A stretch of 10,925 nt of DNA from DATDMG01 sp036518955. Lineage in GTDB: Bacteria; Actinomycetota; Actinomycetes; Actinomycetales; Kineosporiaceae. Under the pieces are notes generated by a model. That model did not search any database. It worked only from the letters and a program-made list of their open reading frames with translations, and was not told the origin of the DNA. Below are positions 1-6,433 of the stretch, one piece after another. Position 1 is the first letter of the stretch; every line of letters begins with the position of its first letter. The position numbers and the translations under genes were made by a program. Location of the stretch: positions 1-10,925 of the forward strand of contig DATDMG010000336.1 in NCBI GenBank assembly GCA_036518955.1, in the 5' to 3' direction.

Positions 1-1058
1 ACGTCGCCGCCGCCCTGGACCGCGCGGGGCGGCGCCTGGTGCGCACCGGCAGCCCGTACGCGGTGGGACCGGGCTCGATCTTCAACGGTTCGGGTCGGCC
101 GTACCAGGTCTTCAGCCCGTTCCGCCGGGCCTGGACGGCGCGCGGCTGGCCCGCGCCCGCCCCCGCGCCGTCGCCGGACCGGCTGAGGCCGGCCGGCCTG
201 GCCTCCGAGCCGCTGCCGGAGGAGCCGGACCTCGGCGGCCTGCAGCTGCCCCCGGCGGGTGAGGCGGCGGCCCGGCGGCGTTGGGAGACGTTCCGCGCCG
301 AGGCGCTCGACGGGTACGCGGCGCGGCGCGACGTGCCCGGGGTCGACGGCACGTCGGGCCTGTCGGCGCACCTGAAGTACGGGGAGATCCATCCCCGTAC
401 GCTGCTGGCCGACCTGGCCGGGCACGCGGGCGCGGGCGCCGAGGCGTTCCGCACCGAGCTGGCCTGGCGTGAGTTCTACGCCGACGTCCTGTGGCACGGC
501 CCGCAGACCGCGCGCGAGGATCTGGCCGCCGGGCACGCCCGGATCCGCCAGGAGGACCCGGCGGCGTCCGTGCGGGCCGGCCAGCAACTGGCGGCTTGGC
601 AGGCTGGCCGCACCGGGTTCCCCTTCGTGGACGCGGGCCTGCGCCAGCTGCGCGCCGAGGGGTGGCTGCACAACCGGGTCCGGATGGTGGTGGCGAGCTT
701 CCTGGTGAAGGATCTGCACCTGCCGTGGCAGCTCGGTGCGCGGCACTTCATGCGCTGGCTGCGCGACGGCGACCTGGCGAGCAACCAGCACGGCTGGCAG
801 TGGGTGGCCGGCTGCGGCACCGACGCCGCGCCCTACGTCCGGATCTTCAACCCGGTCGGGCAGGGTCTGCGCTTCGACCCCGCGGGCGACTACGTTCGCC
901 GGTACGTGCCGGAGCTCGGCCACCTGCCCGGCCCCGCCGCGCACGAACCGTGGGACCACCCCGAGGGCTACACTCACGGCTACCCCGTCCGGATCGTCGA
1001 TCACGCCCGCGAACGGGCCGAGGCCCTGGCCCGCTACGCGGAGCTGCGCGGATCCTGA
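1..1058 (+). CDS. phr: Deoxyribodipyrimidine photolyase, class I CPD type (5'-truncated by window edge)
   Basis: Light-driven repair of UV-induced cyclobutane pyrimidine dimers in DNA using FAD. The frame is open from base 3 to the TGA at 1056-1058, so the start and roughly the first 100-120 residues (most of the antenna-binding Rossmann domain) lie off the left edge. Numbering from the GTG at 39, which is probably an internal Val: the FAD phosphate-binding stretch DGTSGLSAHLKYG is at 103-115, ELAWREFY at 140-147, GRTGFPFVDAGLRQLRAEGW at 190-209, NRVRMVVASFLVKDL at 212-226, and the hallmark DGDLASNQHGWQW at 243-255, followed by GTDAAPYVRIFNP. These are the conserved FAD-pocket and electron-transfer-Trp segments of the photolyase/cryptochrome family, and none is broken. 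It is the only clearly functional plus-strand gene here. A cryptochrome-like role cannot be excluded, but the motifs favour a CPD photolyase. Confidence 0.95.
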   Translation, partial: VAAALDRAGRRLVRTGSPYAVGPGSIFNGSGRPYQVFSPFRRAWTARGWPAPAPAPSPDRLRPAGLASEPLPEEPDLGGLQLPPAGEAAARRRWETFRAEALDGYAARRDVPGVDGTSGLSAHLKYGEIHPRTLLADLAGHAGAGAEAFRTELAWREFYADVLWHGPQTAREDLAAGHARIRQEDPAASVRAGQQLAAWQAGRTGFPFVDAGLRQLRAEGWLHNRVRMVVASFLVKDLHLPWQLGARHFMRWLRDGDLASNQHGWQWVAGCGTDAAPYVRIFNPVGQGLRFDPAGDYVRRYVPELGHLPGPAAHEPWDHPEGYTHGYPVRIVDHARERAEALARYAELRGS

Positions 1059-1208
1059 CCCACCTGCCCGTCTCCCCGGATCGCTCCGGCCGTCGACCAC
1101 TCCATCCGTCCGCGCCTGGGCCGACCGCACGACCTGGCGTCGTAGGGCGCCGGGCGCGTCTCGACGCGGCGGCAGCAGGGCCGCGCGCCGCAGCCCCTCC
1201 CACTGCAC

Positions 1209-1361
1209 TTTGACGGCCGATCCCTCGATTCGCTGTCCACAGCTGACGACGAGCGGGGCGACGGATTCGCGGCGAGCAACACGGGTCAGGGCGCGACGAG
1301 CCGATTCATGTCCGTGAAGCTGAACGTGAAGCCGGCCACCTTCCAGCCGTCGGACTCCTGA
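1209..1361 (+). pseudogene. Possible C-terminal coding remnant, unknown
   Basis: The gap between the photolyase stop and the IS630 fragment (1059-1444) holds no full gene. One plus-strand frame ending at TGA 1359-1361 looks coding over its last 40 or so codons: nearly every third base is G or C, and the peptide is non-repetitive, ending MSVKLNVKPATFQPSDS from an ATG at 1308. No promoter or ribosome site is apparent, and the frame upstream loses its bias. It may be the tail of a deleted gene or a 17-codon peptide. The family is not recognised. From about 1365 to 1445 the sequence is noticeably richer in A/T than its surroundings. Confidence 0.2.
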
Positions 1362-1444
1362 TCTCTCCTATGGGGAGTTACACCGTTGTTCTTAAACGCT
1401 CCGGTCTGGGTGCCTCGGACATCTCCGACACGCTTATTTGAGGT

Positions 1445-1601
1445 CTAGCGCTCCGTGAAGGTGACTGGCGTCAACTGGAGCACCTGACCCGGTCCTCCAG
1501 CGTGCGTGCGGGGTGGGCCGCATCGGGCCCAGGATCGTGTGCTGGCCGCCGATGGGGTGTCGAACACGGCCATCGCGCAGCTGGTCGAAGCCACGGACCG
1601 C
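1445..1601 (+). pseudogene. IS630-type transposase, N-terminal helix-turn-helix remnant
   Basis: Three overlapping frames together give a recognisable start of an IS630-family transposase. The first frame (from 1445) reads LALREGDWRQLEHLTRSSSV then RAGWA. Around 1513-1535 the reading jumps through RIV in another frame. The frame from 1524 then gives VLAADGVSNTAIAQLVEATD (after RAQDR). Known IS630 transposases have an N-terminal block of the type RARIVL.AADG.SN..IA..V, matching the HTH that binds the element ends. The similarity stops at about 1601, so the rest of the HTH and the whole DDE catalytic domain are absent. No terminal inverted repeat or TA target duplication is visible. It is a dead scrap about 50 codons long, with at least one frameshift, and marks an old insertion next to the photolyase. 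Confidence 0.5.
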
Positions 1602-1667
1602 AGTGCATGGGGTCAAGAACTCGGGACCGCAGGTTGCGTCGCCGGCTCCGACGCAGGCCCCTTGGCG

Positions 1668-2279
1668 TCACGCGACCTGGCGCATGAACCGCTGCCAGAG
1701 CCGGCGGACCTGCTCGTCCAGTGTGAGCAAGAGAAGGGAGTAGTAGCTGGCCCCGGGCAGCACGAGAGCCAACAACAGCGAGATCACCAGCAGGGCAGTG
1801 TTGATCGCCGCTCCGGCCGGGTCGGGCAATGGTCGCCCGCCGGTGGCGCTCGGCTCGCGTCGGACGACCAAGGCCATGACGGTGACGACGGCGGTGTTGA
1901 CTCCGACCGTGCCGATGTAGAGCAGTTTGGTGAGTGCCTGGGACCCCGCCTCTGGGAGTAGGCCGGTGGGGAACGGCAGGAACACGATGGTCGCGGTCCA
2001 CAGCATCAGCAGCGCGTAGAGCCCTCGCGGTGGCGTGACGACGTCGCGCAGCAAATGGTGTTGAACAAGCCATAGCCTGGCGATCACGATGAAGCTCAAC
2101 GCGAACGCCCCGATCTCACCTGCGTGCTCGCGCAGCAGGTCGGCTACTGATCGGTCCCCGACCGAGGTCGTCAGCTCGGCCAACGGCAGCACCAATAGGG
2201 TGATGGCGATCGCCACGATCGCATCGACGAAGGTCACCACCCGCTCGAAGTCTCGCCGCCGCTCGCCCATCTGCGCCAT
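1668..2279 (-). CDS. TMEM175 / DUF1211-type membrane protein (putative potassium channel)
   Basis: This 203-residue protein has about six hydrophobic segments, near residues 17-34, 55-75, 85-105, 113-140, 150-171 and 174-182. The first helix carries ERVVTFVDAIVAIAITLLVL, which corresponds to the R..xFSD signature of bacterial TMEM175 (DUF1211) channels with FVD in place of FSD. Family members conduct K+ through a pore lined by hydrophobic residues of helix 1 and work as tetramers of one six-helix repeat. The length is typical of the family. The start chosen is the ATG at 2277-2279. The frame stays open to a GTG at 2340-2342, and a second ATG at 2268-2270 is also possible. No Shine-Dalgarno sequence is seen, but a -10-like hexamer lies seven bases upstream, suggesting leaderless translation. 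Flanked by broken genes on both sides, yet complete itself. Confidence 0.75.
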   Translation of the reverse strand: MAQMGERRRDFERVVTFVDAIVAIAITLLVLPLAELTTSVGDRSVADLLREHAGEIGAFALSFIVIARLWLVQHHLLRDVVTPPRGLYALLMLWTATIVFLPFPTGLLPEAGSQALTKLLYIGTVGVNTAVVTVMALVVRREPSATGGRPLPDPAGAAINTALLVISLLLALVLPGASYYSLLLLTLDEQVRRLWQRFMRQVA

Positions 2280-2286
2280 GGGACGC

Positions 2287-2292
2287 AGAGTA
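2287..2292 (-). promoter_or_regulatory. Possible -10 box for a leaderless TMEM175-type transcript
   Basis: Read on the minus strand the sequence is TACTCT, then seven bases, then the ATG at 2279. This fits the TANNNT consensus and the -10-to-start distance common in leaderless actinobacterial mRNAs. No convincing -35 hexamer is found at 16-18 bp; a TTGTCA lies about 20 bp upstream. The main support is the absence of a Shine-Dalgarno sequence. Confidence 0.25.
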
Positions 2293-2369
2293 CGGTCAAA
2301 GGGCCGCGCTACTGACAAACCCCATCCGAGAAGGCCCGCCACCGTGTCGGGGTGCTGACAGCACGCTGA

Positions 2370-3294
2370 TCAGGCTCTGGCTGACCGCGAGATCGGGATT
2401 GACACCTGTTCGTCGGCGCGGCGATCGGCGCCTACCTGCGCCTGGCTTCCGGTCAAGCACTCCTGCGACAGCTTCTGCACCGAGGGCCCGATCAACAAGA
2501 CCGGCAACAGCCACGCCTGGGGATGCTTGATGAAGCGGCCTGGCACCACCGCGCCACCCGTCGCGCCGCCAGCGCTCCCATCGCATCCGCTGACAGCACG
2601 GCCCAGCCGTACAAGTTGCCCTTGAGGTCGATTTTCGTGAACGTTGCGACGACGTCCGCGGACGAGGCGGCCCTGGTATCGAAGGTCGTCAAGGCGTTCG
2701 GCAAGCCCGTGGGCTCGGTGTAGACACCGGCGTTGGCCTGTGTACCGTTCTGCTGAACCGGTCCCGGACCGTCGTTCGTCATGACCTGCACGATGGTTCC
2801 GTTCGCCGCGCTCAGGCTCGCTCCGGCCGAGCCGTCGACCGCGATGGCGACCTGTTGCCCCTTGCTCAGGAAGACGGCCTCCTTCGAGGTGATCCGCGTG
2901 CCGCTGGCGACGGTCACCGCGCCCGCTCCGTGCCACATCGGCCGAACCGGCCGGAGTCGATCGTCGTCGCCCGGGGAGTCAGGGCGGACACTTCCGACGC
3001 CGACAGGCCCAGCCCCAGTTCGGTATTGAGCGCCGCGACCTGCGCCGCGCTGCTGTCCTCCAGAGTGATGCTCCCGCCCGTGGCGATCACCTCGTGGGAG
3101 GGCACGGTGAACCGGGTACCCAGGAACCGCAGGGTCGCGGTGCCGTTGCCGTAGGGGCCGCACCCGCCCGCCCCGCTGATCGCGATGTCCCTGTTGATCG
3201 CCGTCAGCCGGATCTGGTCGTCGTCGGTGGACAGGGCCCCCCACTTCTCGGTGGTCACCTTCGACGCGACGTGGGTGACTTTGGTGTTCTTGCG
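2370..3294 (-). pseudogene. Frameshifted unknown secreted-type protein
   Basis: Two adjacent minus-strand frames give a continuous, coding-like product. From about 3294 the frame reads RKNTKVTHVASKVTTEKWG and later GTRFTVPSHEVIATGGSITL and ELGLGLSASEVSALTPRATT, down to about 2950. It then shifts into a second frame with GAGAVTVASGTRITSKEAVF, GTIVQVMTNDGPGPVQQNGT and KIDLKGNLYGWAVLSADAMG, down to about 2540. A third frame (HPQAWLLPVLLIGPSVQK...) may carry the tail to the stop at 2370. The Thr/Ser/Gly/Val-rich, beta-like composition suggests an extracytoplasmic protein, but no signal peptide remains because the 5' end is fused to an ABC permease stub at about 3294. The family is not recognised. 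Opposite-strand frames also show high GC3 in places, so the extent of the tail is uncertain. Confidence 0.4.
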
Positions 3295-3412
3295 CGACGA
3301 GGATGATCACCGCCGCGACGCCGATCAGGATTCCGAGCGTCGTCAGGGCCGAGCGCATCTTGTTCGCGGTGACCCCGCGGACGGCGAACCGGGCATTGTC
3401 GCGCACGATCAT
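3293..3412 (-). pseudogene. ABC transporter permease (FtsX/MacB type), N-terminal stub
   Basis: From the ATG at 3410-3412 the frame gives 40 codons: MIVRDNARFAV, then RGVTANKMRSALTTLGILIG and VAAVIILVA. This is the cytoplasmic lead and first transmembrane helix typical of MacB/FtsX-like permeases (N.MRS.LT.LGI.IGVAAVI). After about 3293 the match ends abruptly. The periplasmic domain and the last three helices, some 350 residues in the family, are missing, replaced by an unrelated secreted-type sequence in another frame. The start lies 11 bases after the stop of the ATPase gene, the normal ATPase-permease order of such operons, with a purine-rich GGTGGCGGG before the ATG as a possible ribosome site. 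Non-functional. Confidence 0.7.
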
Positions 3413-3423
3413 CCCGCCACCGC

Positions 3424-4001
3424 TCACATCGCCCGCCGCACGTCGTCGACCACCCGGCCGTCGCCCATCCGCAGCACCCGGCGGGCCCGGTGCGCGACCT
3501 CCTCCCCATGCGTGATCGCCACGGCGGTGCGCCCCAGAGTTCAATCGCCACCCGCTGCTGCCGGCCGCCGGACAGTTGGAACGGCAGGTGCGCGAGCCGG
3601 TCGCCGAGTCCGACCCGTTCCAGCGCCCGCACCGCCCGCCGCCGACGCTCTCCCGCGCCAGCTCCGGCGTAGGCCAGCGGCAGCTCCACGTTCGCCAGAG
3701 CCGTGGTCCGCGGGATCAGGTTGAGCGACTGGAAGACGAAACCGATCTTCCGGTTGCGGATGAACGCCTGCTGGTCCAGGTCCCGGGCATCACGCTGTCC
3801 AGGCGGTAACGGCCGCCGCCGGGCAGGTCCAGGCGCTGAGATGTTCATCAGCGTGGACTTGCCCGACCCGGAGGCCCCCATCACCGCGACGTACTCCCCG
3901 CGCTGGACCGTCAGGTCTACCCCGTCCATGGCGTGCACCGCGGTCTCCCCAGCGCCGTACACCTTGGTGACGCCACGCAGCTCGATCACCGGTCGACTCA
4001 C
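3424..4001 (-). pseudogene. ABC transporter ATPase (MacB/LolD type), broken: Walker B segment deleted
   Basis: The start GTG at 3999-4001 gives MSRPVIELRGVTKVYGAG, a standard MacB/LolD ATPase opening. Walker A GASGSGKST is at residues 42-50, the Q-loop FVFQSLNLI around 88-96, and the signature LSGGRQQRVAI at 143-153 (Arg where Gln is usual). Two defects are visible. After MNI (about 3840) the expected product RLDLPGGGRYRLD continues in another frame until about 3795, where the original frame resumes. At about 3535-3545 the sequence jumps from QQRVAI straight to RTAVAITHGEEVAHRARRVL (a different frame), ending DDVRRAM at TGA 3424-3426. Roughly 40 residues are lost, including Walker B (normally LLADEPTGNLD) and the D-loop, while the H-loop His is kept. 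An ATPase without the catalytic Glu cannot work. It sits between an adaptor scrap and a permease stub. Confidence 0.85.
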
Positions 4002-4155
4002 GGCTGCCGCCCAGACCCCCGAGGCGCCGGGGCCACCACCCGATGAGATGGACGAGGAACCGCTCGTGGACGTCGTGGTCAGTTACACGGTCCCGCCCGC
4101 GGACAGGCCGCTGAGGATCCCCGGCTTCCACCGGCCGACCCTGATCAGCTGCGCC
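3998..4155 (-). pseudogene. Probable C-terminal scrap of the export system's membrane-fusion (HlyD/MacA-like) adaptor
   Basis: Directly upstream of the ATPase and in the same direction, the minus strand reads LIRVGRWKPGILSGLSAGGTV, then TAA at about 4084, then in the same frame LTTTSTSGSSSISSGGGPG. Actinobacterial adaptor proteins of this operon type usually end with a V.VG...G...I.SGL.AGDTVV block followed by a Ser/Thr/Gly-rich tail. The resemblance is therefore good, apart from the stop codon between the two parts. Another frame ends at TGA 3998-4000, overlapping the ATPase GTG by four bases (GTGA), as in an intact operon. Upstream of about 4155 the similarity disappears, so most of the protein (biotinyl-lipoyl and hairpin regions) is gone. 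Confidence 0.4.
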
Positions 4156-4289
4156 GGCGAACGGGGCGCAGGGTGCATTCATGGTGGGGTGACCATGGGT
4201 GCCCGGGCTACCCCAGGCCCATTGGATCAGTGCTGTGATCGCGCCGGATCGCATGGGCCTGACCAACCCAGGCGACAGCTCCCGTCCGA

Positions 4290-4608
4290 TCAAGCCGACG
4301 GCACCCACCGGCTGCCGGGCGGCAGGCACACCACGTCGAGCCCGGCGGCCGCCATCGCCACAGCGTCGGCGGCCGATCCGTGCCGCCGGAACACCCAGGA
4401 CAGCGGATCCCGGGCGTGTGCGTCCTGCACCGGCAGGAGCACGCGCGCTCCCAGCACCCGGGCCCCGGCGACGGCCTTTGCGGGTCCCATCACCAGCGAC
4501 GGTCCGAGCATCGGGCGCAGTCCGTTGGTCGGCAGCAGCGCCAGGTCAACCGGGCGCCCGTAGCGGGGGTGGCCGGCGGCGGGAGCGGTCGGCGGCGTGT
4601 GGTTGTGT
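4290..4608 (-). pseudogene. MBL-fold metallo-hydrolase, C-terminal fragment
   Basis: The frame ends at TGA 4290-4292 and is open upstream to the IS66 junction at about 4608. It reads GHPRYGRPVDLALLPTNGLR, then PSLVMGPAKAVAGARVLGAR, LLPVQDAHARDPLSWVFRRH and LDVVCLPPGSRW. This resembles the C-terminal third of UlaG/YtkL-like MBL-fold hydrolases, where an ALLP.. strand is followed by GP..A......LGAR.L.PVHDAH; here the His before DAH is Gln. The metal-binding HxHxDH motif and the whole N-terminal part are absent. The frame runs straight into the IS66 transposase C-terminus, and the missing half is not found on the other side of the IS66 remnant, so simple insertion does not explain the break. Family assignment is by pattern only. 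Confidence 0.45.
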
Positions 4609-5500
4609 TCAGGTGGCGGGGATCCAGGGCTGGTGGTCGGCGGCCTTGATCAGGACGTCGAGCACGTTCTGGCCCTGCCGGACGGCGGGGGCGGTGTAGG
4701 AGCGGATCGCGGCGAATTGCTCGGCGCCGGTGAGTGTCCGCAGGCAGCCGGACACCTTGATCCGCAGTTTCGGCATCCGGATGGTCTGCTCCGCCGGGTT
4801 GTTGTCCCAGGGAACCGAGACGTCGCCGACGCAGCGTTGGTAGTCGTCCCACCGGGTGGTCAGGCGGGTGAACAGGGCGTGGTACTTGCGTTTCAGCTTG
4901 CTCGCCCGGGCTGCGGTCTGTGTCTGGCCCAGTACCAGGGCGCTGCGCAGCAGCCGCTGCTGGGCGTGGATCGCGTCCGGGTCCGGCTCGCGCCCGGTGT
5001 CACGGGCGGCCTGGACGATGTCCTTGAGCTCGACCGTCGCGTCGATGGCCTGCGTCGCGAGGACGGCGAGGGGGCGGGTGCGGTGTCCACGACGTAGACC
5101 AACTCCCGCACGGCGTGCGCATTGCACACAGGGCGTGGGTGGCCCTCTTGTACGTGTCGTACGGCGCCCACGCGTCGTGGACCGCGACGCCGGTGAACGA
5201 GGGCAGCACGCCCGCGGCGTCCATCCCCTTGGTCCCGCGGCGGGCGCGCACGCTCAACAGCACGTCGGTGGGGGTGGACGCCGAATGCATCCAGTGCAGC
5301 TTCCCGGCCACCCGCAGCCCGGTCTCGTTGAAGTGCGCCACCCGTGCTGCGGTGATCCGGTTCCGGATCACCGCCAGGGACTTGCCGGTGACCTGGGCCG
5401 CGATCCGGCGGGTCCAGCCCACCAGGGTGGCGGCCGTCACCACCACCCCGAACAGGTCACTCAACGCCCGCACCGTGCGGGACTTGGACACGAACTGGCC
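4609..5500 (-). pseudogene. IS66-family transposase (TnpC), truncated and frameshifted remnant
   Basis: The minus strand encodes the central and C-terminal part of an IS66 transposase in three successive frames. The first (from about 5500) reads GQFVSKSRTVRALSDLFGVV, then VAHFNETGLRVAGKLHW and FTGVAVHDAWAPYDTY. The second (about 5130-5080) reads NAHAVRELVYVVDTA. The third (about 5075-4609) reads TRPLAVLATQAIDATVELKD and later NNPAEQTIRMPKLRIKVSG, ending PWIPAT and TGA 4609-4611. In IS66 transposases the first catalytic Asp sits in HFDETG; here it is Asn (AAC, 5327-5329). The HDAWAPY Asp and NNPAE Glu are kept. The first frameshift lies in a doubled CA dinucleotide at 5125-5130. The N-terminal 150 or more residues, any tnpA/tnpB genes and both terminal inverted repeats are missing. 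Inactive relic. Confidence 0.9.
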
Positions 5501-5592
5501 GCCGCCTGCCCGTCATAGCGTGCGGCCACCGCCTCATCGTCCGCCATCGCGCGCACGCGCGCGGCAGCCGATGCGCCGAAGGCCAACGCCAT
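5474..5592 (-). pseudogene. Short coding-like remnant abutting the IS66 fragment, unknown
   Basis: From an ATG at 5590-5592 the frame reads MALAFGASAAARVRAMADDE then AVAARYDGQAAA. GC3 is high, and the frame passes out of phase into the IS66 sequence and stops at about 5474. The frame is also open upstream (RSTAGRVVR). The peptide looks coding but is not a recognised family. One possibility is that AVAARYDG is the decayed V.YGPR block that precedes GQF.SK in IS66 transposases. Another is that it belongs to the gene into which the element inserted. The following 5593-5782 holds nothing I can support. Confidence 0.2.
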
Positions 5593-5782
5593 TCTCACCA
5601 CTCGTCCCGCCGTCGAGCGCGATCGACGACTTCCCGAACCATCCGGATCTGCCGCGATGACCGCTTGTCGACGGAGTCGTGATCGTTACTCTGCGCGACG
5701 TGGCGCCCGCACCGGGCCACAGAGCCTTGTGCGGCGGTCTGGGTCGGCTGCGATGAACCCTTGTTGGTGTCCGGATTGATGG

Positions 5783-6133
5783 TCAGCCTCGTAGGCGGGC
5801 ACCGGTGACCCGGCCGTCGAGGTTGACGCTGGCCACGATCTGGTCCAGCTCCCCGAAGTCGAACACCGCCGTCGCGGCACACGTGCTGTCGAACTCCAAG
5901 CCGTCCAGGAACAGGCGCTTGATCAGCGGTCGGCGTGGCCAACGGAACCTCTTGATCAGCTCAGGCGGAGCCATCGCGGCGACCTGACGGTGCACCTCTT
6001 CGAGATGATTCAGGACGGTCACGGCAGCGTCTCCGCAGCCGTCAAGGTGATCAAGCAAATGGTCCTCGTCGACGTCGGTGCACTCGATGAGCACCTCGAC
6101 GTCACGGCCGCCGTTCTCGCGTGGTTCCCGCAC
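5783..6133 (-). CDS. Small acidic protein of unknown function
   Basis: A frame ending at TGA 5783-5785 gives about 116 residues if the GTG at 6131-6133 is used. An internal GTG at 6092-6094 is an alternative, and neither has a clear ribosome site. The product begins REPRENGGRDVEVLIECTDV and continues DEDHLLDHLDGCGDAAVTVL, HLEEVHRQVAAMAPPELIKR, then FLDGLEFDSTCAATAVFDFG and ELDQIVASVNLDGRVTGARL. The pattern is an acidic strand, a helix with a histidine in EEVH, then a two-strand end with DFGELDQ and a G-V-like turn. It recalls small cytosolic single-domain proteins of the DUF2004/DUF6985 kind, several of which are proposed immunity proteins, but I cannot assign it. It has no signal peptide or membrane segment. 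Unlike the broken genes to its left, it has no visible frameshift. Confidence 0.5.
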   Translation of the reverse strand: MREPRENGGRDVEVLIECTDVDEDHLLDHLDGCGDAAVTVLNHLEEVHRQVAAMAPPELIKRFRWPRRPLIKRLFLDGLEFDSTCAATAVFDFGELDQIVASVNLDGRVTGARLRG

Positions 6134-6254
6134 GGCGGGGTCGATGCCGACCGAGCCCACGAGTTCCCGCGCTCCGCATCGATGCCGGTAGAGGCTACCG
6201 AACCATGGATGCCCCCGAGCTGGACGACGTCGGGGGCCTGCCCTGCCCTGGTGA

Positions 6255-6380
6255 CTCTGCGCGGCCCAGACAGCAGGAACCGCGGGGCAACACATCACCT
6301 GCCAACTCTGCGAACAGGCCGAGGCGGAGCTTGCACTCACCAACGATCATTGCGCGGACTGCGGCCTCCCTTGGCTGCCC
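6255..6380 (+). pseudogene. Possible zinc-ribbon coding remnant
   Basis: One plus-strand frame gives ITCQLCEQAEAELALTNDHC then ADCGLPW, with two CxxC pairs (Cys codons at 6300, 6309, 6351 and 6360) 13 residues apart, as in a small zinc ribbon. The frame is bounded upstream by TGA at 6252 and has no start codon. An ATG at 6205 with a GAGG eleven bases before it begins MDAPELDDVGGLPCPG in another frame, so one frameshift would join them. It would be divergent from the small acidic gene at 6133. It could be chance, because third-base bias is only moderate. The gap 6134-6433 holds nothing else that I can support. Confidence 0.2.
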
Positions 6381-6433
6381 GTGCGAGGTGGGCGACGGCC
6401 GCGTGGAGGAGCGATCGGTACGTGGCGGCCGGG

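Noticed and set aside
1075..1090. CCGGA-tcgc-TCCGG hairpin after the photolyase stop as a terminator
   Set aside because: Only five base pairs and no T tract; such stems occur by chance throughout this sequence.
491..1213. Second plus-strand open frame within the photolyase gene
   Set aside because: Arg/Ala/Gly-rich shadow frame; the photolyase motifs are all in the other frame.
5548..5563. 16-bp alternating CG-type tract (possible Z-DNA)
   Set aside because: Such runs are expected at this base composition and it lies in a coding-like remnant.
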